Below are positions 63,708 to 64,000 of a DNA stretch of 64,000 nucleotides, in pieces. The DNA is from Microvenator marinus (GTDB lineage: Bacteria; Myxococcota_A; Bradymonadia; Bradymonadales; Bradymonadaceae). Location of the stretch: the NCBI RefSeq assembly GCF_007993755.1, contig NZ_CP042467.1, positions 4,984,001-5,048,000 of the forward strand. The letters run 5' to 3'. The notes under the pieces are model-generated. The model saw only the letters and a list, made by a program, of their open reading frames with translations, was not told the DNA's origin and made no database searches. A program made the position numbers and the translations under genes. The stretch's first letter is position 1, and each line of letters opens with the position of its first letter.

Positions 63708-64000
63708 GACTACTTCTGATATTGCTGACTTTGTCGCTCTCGGGATGTACCGTGATCCGTTACGTGGACCCCGAGGAGAACAACACCACTAACAACGGCG
63801 ACACGCCGCCGCGCGTGGTGGATATGTTGGTGATGGTCGACATGAGCCGATCATCGGCGACGCTCTCAAATGAGTATTTTAGGATTTTGGGTTTTCTGAC
63901 TAGTGGTCTCGCGTCTCAACGCGTGGAAGTGCGAAAGATGGCGCTCGCGCCGCTAGACAGGCGAATTGGGCAGACTGTGCCGCTGATTTACGGGACCGAC
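63704..64000 (+). CDS. Lipoprotein with von Willebrand A-like domain (partial)
   Basis: Runs off the window end; 99 residues are visible from ATG 63704 (ATGA overlap with the rotor gene). The signal ends at lipobox LSGC (Cys15), followed by an Asn/Thr-rich linker and the start of a VWA-like domain: VVDMLVMVDMSRSSATLS, where DMSRS has the D-x-S-x-S form of a metal-ion-dependent adhesion site. It is probably a surface or periplasmic adhesin-like component of the same complex. Size and remaining domains unknown. Confidence 0.7.
   Translation, partial: MRLLLILLTLSLSGCTVIRYVDPEENNTTNNGDTPPRVVDMLVMVDMSRSSATLSNEYFRILGFLTSGLASQRVEVRKMALAPLDRRIGQTVPLIYGTD

Noticed and set aside
53809-64000. Ordinary flagellar operon
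   Set aside because: Apart from MotAB-like and FliG/FliF-like sequences there are no export, rod, hook or filament genes, and the other genes code for lipoproteins and barrels.

Overview
The window reads as chromosomal DNA of a Gram-negative bacterium, most likely a member of the Myxococcota/former Deltaproteobacteria and perhaps close to the Bradymonadales. This is inference. It rests on the many lipobox lipoproteins (several Cys-rich or with Pro/Glu/Asp-rich linkers), several short outer-membrane beta-barrel proteins, a Ser/Thr kinase fused to an extracellular sensor, and two mevalonate-pathway genes next to ordinary proteobacterial housekeeping genes. No rRNA, tRNA, CRISPR array, transposase or phage gene was recognised. 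Genes are packed tightly. ATGA/TGATG stop-start overlaps are common, and most convergent gene pairs overlap tail to tail.

Layout. 1-1352: end of a phosphosugar mutase, a TM2-domain protein and a possible Cys/His (clan CD-like) protein. 1460-6560: an Ig-like lipoprotein, then an ECF sigma / FecR-type anti-sigma / surface-repeat protein operon. 6567-12054: sensor Ser/Thr kinase, PlsC-type acyltransferase, sodium:solute symporter. 12192-16609: a four-gene cassette made of an Asp-rich lipoprotein-like peptide with three GPCLS motifs, a SPASM radical SAM enzyme, a B12-type radical SAM enzyme fused to a PCMT-like domain, and an HExxH protein. It looks like a candidate peptide-modification (RiPP-like) system. 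16578-19417: envelope and secreted proteins of unknown function, with a helically phased repeat array at 17350-17442. 19531-22945: succinate dehydrogenase. 22934-26252: nucleotidyltransferase, diphosphomevalonate decarboxylase, phosphomevalonate kinase, TetR regulator. 26667-29517: duplicated small lipoproteins, a Cys-rich lipoprotein and an HTH protein. 29694-40281: Lon, a lipoprotein, a zinc-ribbon membrane protein with a FAM20-like kinase domain, Dps, NhaC-type antiporter, ZapA, 5-formyl-THF cyclo-ligase, RNase Y. 40278-52149: PutA, a membrane protein, LeuRS, a TPR lipoprotein, ManA, glutamate-cysteine ligase. 52286-53731: Cys-rich lipoprotein.

53809 to the window end: a tightly coupled series of at least ten co-oriented genes coding for four lipoproteins, three outer-membrane barrel-type proteins, a MotA-like and a MotB-like stator pair, and a 572-residue protein. 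That protein resembles the ring-building part of FliF followed by a transmembrane helix and FliG middle and C-terminal domains. A partial von Willebrand A-like lipoprotein follows. No filament, hook, rod or export gene is present. The best reading is a proton- or sodium-driven rotor/stator machine spanning the envelope outside a normal flagellar context. Together with the radical SAM cassette, this is the most interesting content of the window.
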